This document shows positions 37,501 through 43,671 of a stretch of 64,000 nt of DNA, one piece after another; within the stretch, counting starts at the first letter, position 1, and each line of letters opens with the position of its first letter. This stretch comes from Nocardia jejuensis NBRC 103114 (GTDB taxonomy: Bacteria; Actinomycetota; Actinomycetes; Mycobacteriales; Mycobacteriaceae), in the NCBI RefSeq assembly GCF_001613145.1, contig NZ_BDBU01000049.1:32061-96060 (forward strand). The letters are read 5' to 3'. The notes under the pieces were generated by a model, which saw only the letters and a program-made list of their open reading frames with translations, made no database searches and had not been told where the DNA came from. A program made the position numbers and the translations under genes.

Positions 37501-40500
37501 GGCCCCATCTCCAGGAATCGGCGCACGCCCGAGTCGGCGAGCGTCTGGATGCCCGGTGCGAATCGGACCGCGGATCGCACCTGACGAACCCAATAGGCGG
37601 GTTCGCCCATCTCGTTCCCGCCGAGCTGTCCGGTCAGATTCGACACCACCGGAAGTCGCATCCGGTGGTAGGTGATTTCCGCTGCGACGGACTCGAATTC
37701 GGCGAGCATCGGTTCCATCCGATGCGAGTGGAAGGCATGACTCACGCGCAGGCGTGCGGTCTTCACACCGCGATCGGCGAACAGCGCCTCGATCTCGGTG
37801 ACCGTGTCTTCCTCGCCCGAGAGCACCAGGGCCGCGGGCGCGTTCACCGCGGCGATCGAGACCCGGCCCGGATAGTCTGCGATGACATCGTTCGCGTCGG
37901 CTTCGGAGGCTCCGACGGCCAGCATCGCGCCACCCTCGGGCAATGCGCCCATGAGCCGGCCGCGTGCCGCCACCAGTCGGCACGCGTCCGCGAGCGACCA
38001 CAGGCCCGCGAGATGGGCGGCGGCCAGTTCGCCGATCGAATGGCCGATCAGCACATCCGGTGTGACGCCGAACGATTCCAGCAGGCGGTACACCGACACC
38101 TCGAAGGCGAACAGCGCGGGCTGGGTGTATTCGGTGCGATCGAGTACCGAGCCGGCCGTGTCGCCGAACATGACGTCGCGGAGCGGGCGCTCCAGCGTCC
38201 GGTCGAAGTGCGCGCACACCTCGTCCAGCGCGGTCGCGAACACCGGGAACGCGTCATACAGGCCCGCTCCCATACCCGCGCGCTGCGCGCCCTGACCGGT
38301 GAACAGGAACGCCGTTCGCCCCGGCGCGGAGGCACCCGTGATCACGTGCGCGCCAGTGGCCGATTCGGCGAGGGTCGCCACGCCTCGCAGCAGTTCTTCT
38401 CGATCGTCGCCCAGGATCACCGCGCGCGAATTCAGCTGCGCCCGAGACGTCGCCAGCGCACGGGCCACCTCGGCGAGATCGATATCCGGTCGGTCGGTCA
38501 GCCAGGTGCGCAGCCGGTGTGCCTGCGCCCGCAGGCCCGCTTCGCCCCTGCCGGACACCAGCAATGCGATGAGCGCGGGGCTCGGCGCCGCCGCGTCGAC
38601 TCGCGCCGGGGGCGCTTCCTCGAGAATCACGTGTGCATTGGTGCCGCTGATCCCGAACGAGGACACACCGGCGCGCCGGACGCGATCGCCGGCCCGCCAC
38701 GGCTCGGCCTCGGTCAGCAGGCGCACCGCGCCCGCGGTCCAATCCACATGCGGCGACGGGGTTTCGGCGTGCAATGTCCGGGGCAGACGCTGGTGGCGCA
38801 GGGCCTGCACCATCTTGATCACACCCGCCACGCCCGCGGCGGCGACGGTGTGACCGATATTCGATTTCAGGGAGCCGATCCGTAGCGGTTCCCGGTCGCC
38901 ACGATCACGCCCGTACGCGGCGATCAGCGCCTCGGCTTCGATCGGATCCCCCAGGGCCGTACCGGTTCCGTGGGCCTCGACCGCGTCGACATCGCCCGCG
39001 GTGAGTCCCGCGGTGGCGAGTGCTTGCGCGATCATGCGCTCCTGCGAGGGGCCGTTCGGCGCGGTCAGGCCATTGCTCGCGCCGTCCTGGTTCACCGCGC
39101 TGCCGCGAACGACCGCCAGGACAGTGTGGCCGTTGCGCTGCGCGTCCGAAACCCGTTCCAGAACAAGGACACCCGAGCCCTCGGACCAGGCCACACCGTC
39201 GGCCTCAGCGGAGAACGCCTTGCAGCGGCCATCGGGTGACAGACCGCGCTGACGGGAGAAGTCCACGAACAGATCCGGGTCGGCGGCGACGGTCACGCCA
39301 CCGGCGAGTGCGAGCGCGCTGTCGCCCTGACGCAGAGCCTGACAGGCCAGGTGCAGTGCCACCAGCGATGACGAGCACGCCGTATCCACCGTCACGGCCG
39401 GGCCCTCGAGGCCGAACACGTACGAGATCCGGCCGGAGATGACGCTGTGTGAGGTGCCGGTCAGCCGGTAACCCTCGAGGTCGCCCGTCACCCGCCGCGA
39501 ATACCTCGACGAACACGCACCCGCGAATACTCCGGTATCGCTGCCGCGCAGCGACGCCGGATCGATGCCCGCGTCTTCCAGCGCCTCCCAGGAGGTCTCC
39601 AGCAGCAGTCGCTGTTGCGGATCCATCGCCAGCGCCTCACGCGGGCTGATGCCGAAGAACCCGGGATCGAAATCGCCCGCGCCGGAAAGGAATCCACCGT
39701 GACGCGTGTAGACCGTTCCCGGTGTGCCGGGGTCCGGATCGTACAGCCGGTCCAGATCCCATCCTCGGTCGGTGGGGAACTCGCTGATCACGTCGCGGCC
39801 CGCGTTCAGCAGATCCCACAGGTCCTCGGCCGAGTTCACGCCGCCGGGGAATCTCGCGCCGATGCCGACGATCGCGATCGGCTCATCGGTGAACAGAGGG
39901 CGCGCCACGCGATGCTCGGTGCGGTCCGCTCCGGCGAGGAGGGCACGCAGCAGTGCCGCGACCGCGTTCGCGGTCGGATGGTCGAATACGAGGGAGGCGG
40001 GCAGCGGTATTCCGGTGCCGCGCACCAGGCGGTTTCGCAGCTCCACACCGGTGATCGAGTCGATGCCGAGCTCGGCGAACGGCAGATCGGGGTCGACCTG
40101 CTGCGCCGAGCCCACGCCGAGCACTGCCGCGGTCTGCTCGCGCACGATGTCGAGAACCACTGTGCCGTGCAGGTATTCGGCGGTGGCGCTCAGTGTGCGA
40201 GCCAGTGGGGTGTCCCGCCACCGGCCGAGTCGCGTTCCGCGCTCTCCGACGGAGGTGACCAGCGCACCGGATCGCACGCCACGGCGCTGGAACGCGTACG
40301 GCGGCAGCTCCACTCGCGAACCGCCTGCGACCAGTGCGTACGGTTCTACCGGTATTCCGGCGCAGTATGCCTGTGCGAGCGCGGCCGTGAATCTGGCAGC
40401 GGCGTCCTCGCCGCGCCGCAACGTGCCGATGACGGTCACGTTCCCGGCGGCACCGGCCGCCTCGGCGGTCGACTCGATCCCCGGTGCGAGTACCGGATGG

Positions 40501-42242
40501 GGGCCGATCTCGAGGAATCCGGTGACGCCGTCCTCGATCAGACCTGCGACGGTGTCGGCGAATCGAATCGGTTCTCGTTCCGCCCGGTACCAGTACTCCG
40601 CGTTCAATTCCGCGGTGTCGATCCGGGCGGCAAGGACCGTGGAGAGGAACGGCACCGTGCCGGACCGCGGGCGGACCGCGTCCAAGTCGGCGAGCAGACG
40701 ATCTCGGATTCGTTCGACCGCGCTCGAATGCGAGGCGTAGTCGATCGCGATCCGGCGGGCTCGCACTCCGTCGCGCGCGCACTCCTCGAGGAACTCCCCG
40801 AGCGCCGCGCTGTCACCGGTCACCACGGTCTGCGCCGGTGCGTTCACCGCTCCCACGGACAGTCGATTTCCGTAGGCCCACAGGCGTTCCCGAGTGGCTT
40901 CCGGGTCGAGCCCGACCGAGACCATACCGCCGTGTCCGGCGAGCTCATCGGCCAGCGCCCGCGACCGGAGGGCCACCACACGCGCCGCGTCGGACAGTGA
41001 GAGTCCGCCCGCGACGTAGGCGGCGGCGATCTCACCGTGCGAGTGTCCGATCACCACATCGGGCTGCACACCGGCCGCGCGCCACCTGCCCGCCAGCGCG
41101 ACCATCACCGCGAACAGAACCGGCTGGACCACATCGACACGATCCAGTGCGGGCGCGCCGACCTCACGACGCAGCACCGCGGTAGGCGAGTAGTGCAGGT
41201 ATGGCGCGAGTGCCGCTTCACATTCCGCGATCGATGCCGCGAATATCGGATCCGAGTCCAGCAGTTCGGCCGCCATTCCCTCCCATTGGCTGCCGTTGCC
41301 GGGGAAGACGAAGGCGATCTTGCGCCGTTCGGCCTGCTCGATCGTCGGCTCGATGCGCACCGCCGGGGCGGACGGATCGGCCAACGTTGCCAGACCGGCG
41401 AGCAATTCCTCGCGGTTCCGGCCGACGACGCGTCCACGCCGACCCAGTTGCGTCCGTGTGGTCAGCAGGGAATGCGCCACATCGAGAGCGTCCAACGCCG
41501 GTCGATCCAGCACCCATCGGTGCAGCCGGGCAGCCTGGGCGGCGATACCGGTATCGTCGCGAGCCGAGAGCACCCACGGGATGGGCCCGGCGGCATGTCC
41601 GGCCGCGGCCGGACCGGACTGCGACTCTTGCAGCGCAGCCCGACCACTGGAACCACCCGTGCCGTGGTCCTGAACGTCCGCTGCCGCATCGAGCAACGCG
41701 TCGATCACGCCGGTGACACCGAAAGCGCTGTCCAGCTGCGCAATTGAACGCCCTCGGTCGTCCTCGAGCACATCGTCTCGAAGAACCCCGTGGATCCGGT
41801 CACCGTCGGCGACCGCTCGCGCCAGTGGTTTCAACACCAGCACGCCACTGAGGCCGTCGACCACGCACTCCCCCGCGAGCGCCAGATCGATTCCCTCGCG
41901 AAGTCGTTCGCGCACGAGCCGGAGCACGAGCTCCGACGACTCGATCATGGTGCCCGAAGCCTCGAACCCGAAGTGGTCGCGGACTCGCGTCGCATCCACC
42001 GCACCGAGATACGCGCCGCACCGCAGACCCTCGCGCACCGCGGCGACCACGCCGGAGTCTTCGAGCGCCTCCCAGCTCAGCTCCAGCGCCAGCAGCTCCC
42101 GCGGGTCGATGACCGCCGCCTGCTCAGACGAGACCCCGAAGAACTCCGCGTCGAACACTATTGCGGCACTACCGAACCCGGCATACGGTGCCCTGCGAGA
42201 CATACCAACGACAGCGACGGCGAACGCCGATCCGGTCACCAC
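28221..42242 (-). CDS. Type I modular PKS, gene A: loading module plus modules 1 and 2
   Basis: A 4673-residue protein that starts the assembly line. It begins at GTG 42242, preceded by a strong ribosome site (AGGAAGGA about 7 nt upstream); an ATG inside that leader is out of frame. Order: a shortened KS-like remnant (about 8-195), loading AT (about 308-600, Ser near 401 in GHSHGE), ACP (Ser near 729); then KS-AT-DH-KR-ACP (module 1) and KS-AT-DH-ER-KR-ACP (module 2). Extension ATs carry GHSIGE and HAFH, pointing to malonyl-CoA. No N-terminal docking coil is present, as expected for a first protein. The C-terminus ends in a helical segment and the acidic tail ADDRELFDFIDNIS, probably docking to gene B. 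It is first in a four-gene minus-strand operon. Confidence 0.97.
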   Translation of the reverse strand: MVTGSAFAVAVVGMSRRAPYAGFGSAAIVFDAEFFGVSSEQAAVIDPRELLALELSWEALEDSGVVAAVREGLRCGAYLGAVDATRVRDHFGFEASGTMIESSELVLRLVRERLREGIDLALAGECVVDGLSGVLVLKPLARAVADGDRIHGVLRDDVLEDDRGRSIAQLDSAFGVTGVIDALLDAAADVQDHGTGGSSGRAALQESQSGPAAAGHAAGPIPWVLSARDDTGIAAQAARLHRWVLDRPALDALDVAHSLLTTRTQLGRRGRVVGRNREELLAGLATLADPSAPAVRIEPTIEQAERRKIAFVFPGNGSQWEGMAAELLDSDPIFAASIAECEAALAPYLHYSPTAVLRREVGAPALDRVDVVQPVLFAVMVALAGRWRAAGVQPDVVIGHSHGEIAAAYVAGGLSLSDAARVVALRSRALADELAGHGGMVSVGLDPEATRERLWAYGNRLSVGAVNAPAQTVVTGDSAALGEFLEECARDGVRARRIAIDYASHSSAVERIRDRLLADLDAVRPRSGTVPFLSTVLAARIDTAELNAEYWYRAEREPIRFADTVAGLIEDGVTGFLEIGPHPVLAPGIESTAEAAGAAGNVTVIGTLRRGEDAAARFTAALAQAYCAGIPVEPYALVAGGSRVELPPYAFQRRGVRSGALVTSVGERGTRLGRWRDTPLARTLSATAEYLHGTVVLDIVREQTAAVLGVGSAQQVDPDLPFAELGIDSITGVELRNRLVRGTGIPLPASLVFDHPTANAVAALLRALLAGADRTEHRVARPLFTDEPIAIVGIGARFPGGVNSAEDLWDLLNAGRDVISEFPTDRGWDLDRLYDPDPGTPGTVYTRHGGFLSGAGDFDPGFFGISPREALAMDPQQRLLLETSWEALEDAGIDPASLRGSDTGVFAGACSSRYSRRVTGDLEGYRLTGTSHSVISGRISYVFGLEGPAVTVDTACSSSLVALHLACQALRQGDSALALAGGVTVAADPDLFVDFSRQRGLSPDGRCKAFSAEADGVAWSEGSGVLVLERVSDAQRNGHTVLAVVRGSAVNQDGASNGLTAPNGPSQERMIAQALATAGLTAGDVDAVEAHGTGTALGDPIEAEALIAAYGRDRGDREPLRIGSLKSNIGHTVAAAGVAGVIKMVQALRHQRLPRTLHAETPSPHVDWTAGAVRLLTEAEPWRAGDRVRRAGVSSFGISGTNAHVILEEAPPARVDAAAPSPALIALLVSGRGEAGLRAQAHRLRTWLTDRPDIDLAEVARALATSRAQLNSRAVILGDDREELLRGVATLAESATGAHVITGASAPGRTAFLFTGQGAQRAGMGAGLYDAFPVFATALDEVCAHFDRTLERPLRDVMFGDTAGSVLDRTEYTQPALFAFEVSVYRLLESFGVTPDVLIGHSIGELAAAHLAGLWSLADACRLVAARGRLMGALPEGGAMLAVGASEADANDVIADYPGRVSIAAVNAPAALVLSGEEDTVTEIEALFADRGVKTARLRVSHAFHSHRMEPMLAEFESVAAEITYHRMRLPVVSNLTGQLGGNEMGEPAYWVRQVRSAVRFAPGIQTLADSGVRRFLEMGPDAVLTAMTGQILPGEADTTWVVAPAARRDHQELRQFATLLARAQACGIRVDWTPLLGRRTTSRVALPTYAFQRQRFWLPPRSEVVGDALTHPLLTAVVPVAGKDEFLVTGEFSLTAQPWIADHLAYGTVVLPSAALAEFLLAVGNRIDCGVLDELTLEAPIPPSRGARVALQVSVGEPDRSGRRHFRVYFRQADTAAGEWVRNASGVLAPSRAGGDALLDELRATSWPPIDAETLYPETIVEQISQVAGLEYGPAFTGVVGAWRRGEAVFSELTLNTAAATEAERFDLHPALLDLVLHAGLGGLLWRDRSGDPDVGRLLFRWGGARLHRPLTTATTLRVIAVARGPETIAVAAIDESGRPVVSVDEVVMRPYEVKRLRGALSEDDADLYEVRWTPAPATAPGPAENTMAVLGSTSIAGVGTRYRTVAELAAAQEIPSIVLWRPESGSGARTTAVDPAAVRARLDEALATVQGWLAEERLAESLLVVFTENSAALPDETQDLAAASIQGLIRSAQSEYPGRFALVDADPSALAPDADRALIGAVLSAGEPQAALRGGAMFVPRLTKVRAETEAAQHHRSRPADNRNDHSERQFGDGTVLVTGGTGGLGALLARHLVHNHGIEHLLLVSRRGETAHGATELASELTESGATVRIAACDVSDRDALRELLESIAPAHPLTAVIHAAGVLDDATVSGLGTEQLHRVFDAKSTAAWHLHDLTRDRELSAFVLFSSIAATIGSAGQANYAAANAFLDALALRRRAEGLPALSLGWGPWNAAGGMTGALDRSAVARWERLGMSAIDDDQGLRLFDAATGRAEAHLTAVRFDPARLRRDVRDGSAPAVLRGFLPRTPDRPAAASSSLGSRLARVPAALRAEVVLDLVREHAAAVLGHDSAEDIAPGERFDTLGFDSLGGVEFRNRLAQATGMRLPSTLVFDHPTATAVATLLHSMIDGAAIGVEPVRAHRRGREDEPLAIVGMACRYPGGVDSPDALWDLVSSGTDATGEFPADRGWDLERLFDPDPEKSGTVSTRRGGFLYDAADFDPAFFGIGPREAAAMDPQQRLLLEVSWEALEHAGIDPTSLRGTDTGVYTGVMYQDYESVTATAGPEVEGYLLTGGLGSVASGRVAYALGLEGPAMTVDTACSSSLVALHLAGQALRQGESSLALVGGATVMSTPMVFQEFSRQRGLARDGRCKSFSAEADGVAWSEGASVLVVERLSDARRLGHQVLAVVRGSAVNQDGASNGLTAPNGPSQQRVIQAALANAGLEPRDVDVVEAHGTGTALGDPIEAQALIAAYGQDRTGEPLNIGSLKSNIGHTQAAAGVGGVIKMVQALRHARVPRTLHVDRLSPHVDWSAGSVRVLAEERAWPAGDRVRRAGVSSFGISGTNAHVIIEEAPGQSVSVSMATSDDDSGVTPWVLSAASQEGLRAQAARLRSWLAERPDADIWSVANSLVRSRASLDHRGVVVGRGRDELLTGLDDLATAAPAAVRGAVSPGKTAFLFTGQGAQRAGMGAGLYEAFPSFATALDEVCARIDPLLGRSLKVVMFDDPDGLLDRTEFTQPALFAFEVALCRLVESYGVTADLMIGHSIGELAAAYVAGVWSLEDACALVVARGRLMGALPVGGAMLAVALPEADVRRVLITGVSIAALNGPSSTVLSGGASAIAEIENRLAGDGVKSSRLKVSHAFHSALMDPMLDEFRSIAEGVTYREPLLPIVSDVSAGLVSTELTDPEYWVAQVREAVRFAPGIDTLVQAGVRRFVEIGPDAVLSAMTRHCLAETPVTEAKSTVMAASRRSIHEPTQFVSALAQSAVSGIEVDWTPLFEHRATERIDLPTYAFQHRRYWAQPVLTTDLLHSGVDDPRHPLLSAMVRLPRSEDVVFTGRLSLAAHPWLADHAVAGVVLLPGAALVELASHVGTLVDRPRLAELVIETPLALAEAPVDLRVVAAPAATGARTITVYSRIGGPAASDDEAAQWIRHATATVTEEPDLSPVEVDSSHWPPAGATAIALDHAYTGLAERGYEYGPAFRGLTALWTRDGEVFAEVTLPDSARSDRARFAVHPAVLDAALHALLLGGLAPDTRPGAIAVPFSWESAALYPTGATTVRVRAAVTSSGPGGEQITLTLTDPAGAPVAAVGALTLRTLSTDAMALPRAEVLGYELNWVPRAESVPGVVATWHSPPDDAETVTLDGRVTTVIRVAAEHRNAHSRDGSPRIALPHQVRDLITELTVHLQRLLERDHRLVFVTSHAVAVHPHDPIDLSAAAAWGLLRTAQSENPDRILLVDTDDRANYRAAVLLSAAAAEPQLAVRAERTYAPRLRAADQRTLTPRDDSPWGLTLCDKGTLTADNFALTAQPTASAALEPGQVRVSVRSAGLNFRDVLMALGTYPDKAGRIGGEGAGVVLETAPDVTEFAPGDRVFGLIPGVASTAVVDRRLLAAMPHGWSFARAAAIPIVYATAYYGLVDLARARPGETLLLHAATGGVGLAAIQLARHLGLRILVTASEPKWNVLRENGFGDSEIANSRALDFEQKFLDVTEGRGVDIVLDSLAGEFVDASLRLLPRGGRFVEMGMIDRRDPAEVAAEYPGVDYHSFMLMEAGPDRLHEILTELVTLFETGSLTPGPTVSWDLRRAPEAYRYLSQATHIGKNVLTVPVAPRPGGTVLITGGTGGLGGVTARHLITAHGVRRLMLAGRRGPDAPGAAELSAELSALGAHVDVVACDTADRAALDAVLAAIPAEHPLTGVVHAAGVLSDGLLSTLTPDRIARVLRPKVDAAWNLHEATEHLDLSMFVLYSSIAGLIGNPGQANYAAANVFLDALAQHRHRIGLPATSVIWGPWEQSGGMTSTLGAADLARLRREGLLPLTDADGTALFDAALAGGRSASVAIRIDRTALDESPEPVRPIMRDLSRPPRRRTADPANPPSAADTTPVITRLLGRSTVEQERVLLDVIRAQAAVVLGHTGAEQTPIDKPFSDIGFDSLGVMEFRNRLTSAVGVQLSATAMFDHPTPEALAAHLRHELVPVDDPAERIAAEVESLAHSVATAELSAADRSALASRVTALLRELEGADPGDTDMSGDAEDLESADDRELFDFIDNIS
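34599..39884 (-). other. PKS module 1: KS-AT-DH-KR-ACP
   Basis: KS Cys is near residue 956 of gene A (DTACSSS). AT Ser is near 1402 (GHSIGE) with HAFHSHRMEPM, malonyl type. DH has DHLAYGTVVLP (His near 1704) and the second-half motif HPALLDLVLH. KR has TGGTGGLG near 2183, an LDD motif (HAAGVLDD) that marks B-type stereochemistry, and the catalytic NYAAAN. ACP Ser is near 2489 in GFDSLGG. Prediction: malonyl extension, reduction and dehydration to a trans double bond. The DH belongs to the WIADH/VPS-like subtype shared with modules 3 and 4. Confidence 0.92.
39900..42242 (-). other. PKS loading module: KS remnant - AT - ACP
   Basis: Residues 8-14 (AVAVVGM), 30-64 (FDAEFF through SWEALEDSG), about 103-125 (SSELVLRLV through DLALAG) and 132-153 (SGVLVLKPL) align in order with a normal KS. 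The nucleophile elbow DTACSSS, HGTGT and KSNIGH blocks are absent, and the remnant is under half the usual 430 residues. The KS-AT linker (about 219-300) and AT are full length. The AT shows PGNGSQW, GHSHGE (Ser near 401) and YASH instead of HAFH. The ACP has GIDSITG with Ser near 729. The remnant cannot decarboxylate like a KSQ, so a preformed acyl-CoA starter is inferred. YASH is usual for propionyl/methylmalonyl-type ATs. The identity of the starter is unknown. Confidence 0.88.
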
Positions 42243-42584
42243 TGAACATCCTTCCTCACCACACGCACGAACTGTGTGCCCGAACCGTCACCGGACAGCC
42301 GGGAACAACGACTGGGGACGGTCGATACGAACCGATTCCTGCTTCGAGACAACGGATTTCGATGCCGTCGATGGGCAGCGAAGACCTCGGATGTGGAGTG
42401 TCTTGCGCTGGTGTCCTGAGACCCGAGGGATGGCGCGGGCCGGACCGGAATGGACCCAGCTGCGGCGCTGGGCTCGATACCGCGAGTGATCAGCGACGAT
42501 GCTGACTACAGCCTCACGTCGGCAGGCCCTGGGCTGAGGACCTGCACGCGAAGGGTTTTCGAGCAATTGAAGTCATCGTACTGA

Positions 42585-42614
42585 ACAGTAATTTGGTTGA
42601 TCTTGAACTGTCAA
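42585..42614 (-). promoter_or_regulatory. Putative sigma-70-type promoter of the PKS operon
   Basis: On the minus strand a perfect TTGACA lies at 42609-42614, followed after 18 bp by TACTGT (42585-42590), which fits the TAnnnT -10 pattern. It sits in the least GC-rich part of the intergenic region. If used, transcription would start near 42578 and leave a leader of about 335 nt before the GTG at 42242. This is a by-eye match only. Confidence 0.4.
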
Positions 42615-42861
42615 TGCATAGCGAGTCCTCGTTTTGAAAGACTCACCCCAGAGTGTCACCGGAACCAGCGACCTTGCGGGAGTCCACCATCCACGCACGG
42701 CAACATCTTGTTCCCGTGCACCACAACCGATTTCAGTACGAAGACGCGCGTGTCGGCGCGAATCGAAGCGCGCGACAAGCGCTGGGCCGGTCTCCGGCGA
42801 TTCCGTCATCGAGAGTGGCGAGGCCGACGTCCCGATCCGACAGCCATAGCTACCGAACACA

Positions 42862-42916
42862 CTAGAAACAAAGAATCCCACCCGCTATCGGGCATATGCC
42901 CTAATTGCGGGTGGGA
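42862..42916 (-). terminator. Intrinsic terminator with nested stem-loop after the hemerythrin gene
   Basis: Arms 42876-42885 and 42907-42916 are perfect 10-bp complements. The 21-nt loop contains a second perfect palindrome, GGGCATATGCCC (42890-42901). On the minus strand the stem is followed by TTCTTTGTTTCT (about 42863-42875), a T-rich tract. The site starts about 20 bp past the hemerythrin stop at 42938. Confidence 0.75.
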
Positions 42917-42937
42917 CCAGATGGAACGCGGCAGGTA

Positions 42938-43525
42938 TCAGTTCTTCTTCATCGGTCCGATGCTCAGTGATCCGCCGGATCCGCCGGATCCGCCGTTGCC
43001 GGTCGGCAGGCCCCGCTCTGCCTTGCGCACATACTCTTCGGGATCCTTGTCGACCGACTCGACCCCCGCGTAGTTCCGCGCCTCGAACGCCGCGAACTCC
43101 ACCGCCAGCTGATGCCGGCGCGACAGCGCGGCCAACCGGCGGAAGTCGGTCAATCCCTCGCGCTCTTCCTCGGCCATATGGTCGCTGTTGGCCAGGTTGG
43201 CCGCCGCCACCGCCTCGAACCAGTCATCACTGCCGACCTTGTGCCGTCCCACCGCCGCCACCGCGTCCCTGATGTCGTTGTGGTCGCCGATCGCGTCGAG
43301 GGTCTCGTCCTCCACCCCGGACTTGCGATGAGCCGCCACCCCCACCTTCAACAGCGCCGGATAGAAGATCTCCTCCTCCGCGAGCGCGTGCAATTCCAAG
43401 AACCTCGCCAACCGACTCCAGATCGCCTCGAGCACACCCGTCTCGGACCGATCGATCTGCTCCAGAATCGCGAACAATCGCCGCTGCTCATGATGATCAT
43501 CGAGAATCAGTTCGGTGATATCCAC
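42938..43525 (-). CDS. Hemerythrin HHE domain-containing protein
   Basis: A 195-residue soluble protein with the helical HHE di-iron-binding pattern: DDHHEQRRLF near the start, ELHALAEEEIFYPAL, DHNDIRDAV, then DHMAEEE. Such proteins bind O2, NO or iron, or sense them; the ligand here is not known. The GTG at 43525 is preferred because GGAAGGGG lies 8 nt upstream; an in-frame GTG at 43549 would add eight residues. The C-terminus is a Gly/Ser tail (GGSGGSGGS) encoded by three 9-bp tandem repeats. It is followed by a good terminator, so it is probably a separate transcription unit from the PKS. Confidence 0.88.
   Translation of the reverse strand: MDITELILDDHHEQRRLFAILEQIDRSETGVLEAIWSRLARFLELHALAEEEIFYPALLKVGVAAHRKSGVEDETLDAIGDHNDIRDAVAAVGRHKVGSDDWFEAVAAANLANSDHMAEEEREGLTDFRRLAALSRRHQLAVEFAAFEARNYAGVESVDKDPEEYVRKAERGLPTGNGGSGGSGGSLSIGPMKKN
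42969..42995. repeat. Triple 9-bp tandem repeat in the hemerythrin gene
   Basis: GATCCGCCG occurs three times in tandem within the coding region and encodes the Gly-Gly-Ser tail. The unit is a multiple of three, so copy-number changes would keep the frame. Confidence 0.85.
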
Positions 43526-43671
43526 GATGCACGCCCCTTCCGTCCCCACGCCGCCGACAAAGCCCCGCTGAGCGCACGCTCGAACTCAGCTGATACCGAG
43601 CACATACCCACCATCGGAACAGCGAACCACCCGATCATGCTCGAGTGCGCGACCCACACCGGCAACTCGAT

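Larger units (their letters stand above)
42243..42937. other. Non-coding leader upstream of the PKS operon
   Basis: About 700 bp between the PKS start and the hemerythrin stop, with no convincing gene. The short frames here (for example 42573-42881 minus) have no ribosome site and no recognisable composition. Content: the ribosome site of the PKS at about 42247-42260, a stretch of lower GC at about 42560-42660 containing a promoter-like sequence, and an intrinsic terminator for the hemerythrin gene at its right end. Confidence 0.7.

Noticed and set aside
41640..41680. DHGTGG in the KS remnant as a surviving HGTGT catalytic block
   Set aside because: The surrounding residues do not match the EAHGTGT context and it falls at the very end of the remnant, so the resemblance is probably chance.
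41650..42242. Reading the KS remnant as a separate pseudogene or frameshift
   Set aside because: It is in one uninterrupted frame with the loading AT and ACP and starts at the best ribosome site in the region.
42573..42881. 102-codon minus-strand frame upstream of the PKS
   Set aside because: No ribosome site, no recognisable domain, and it overlaps the terminator and the promoter-like site.
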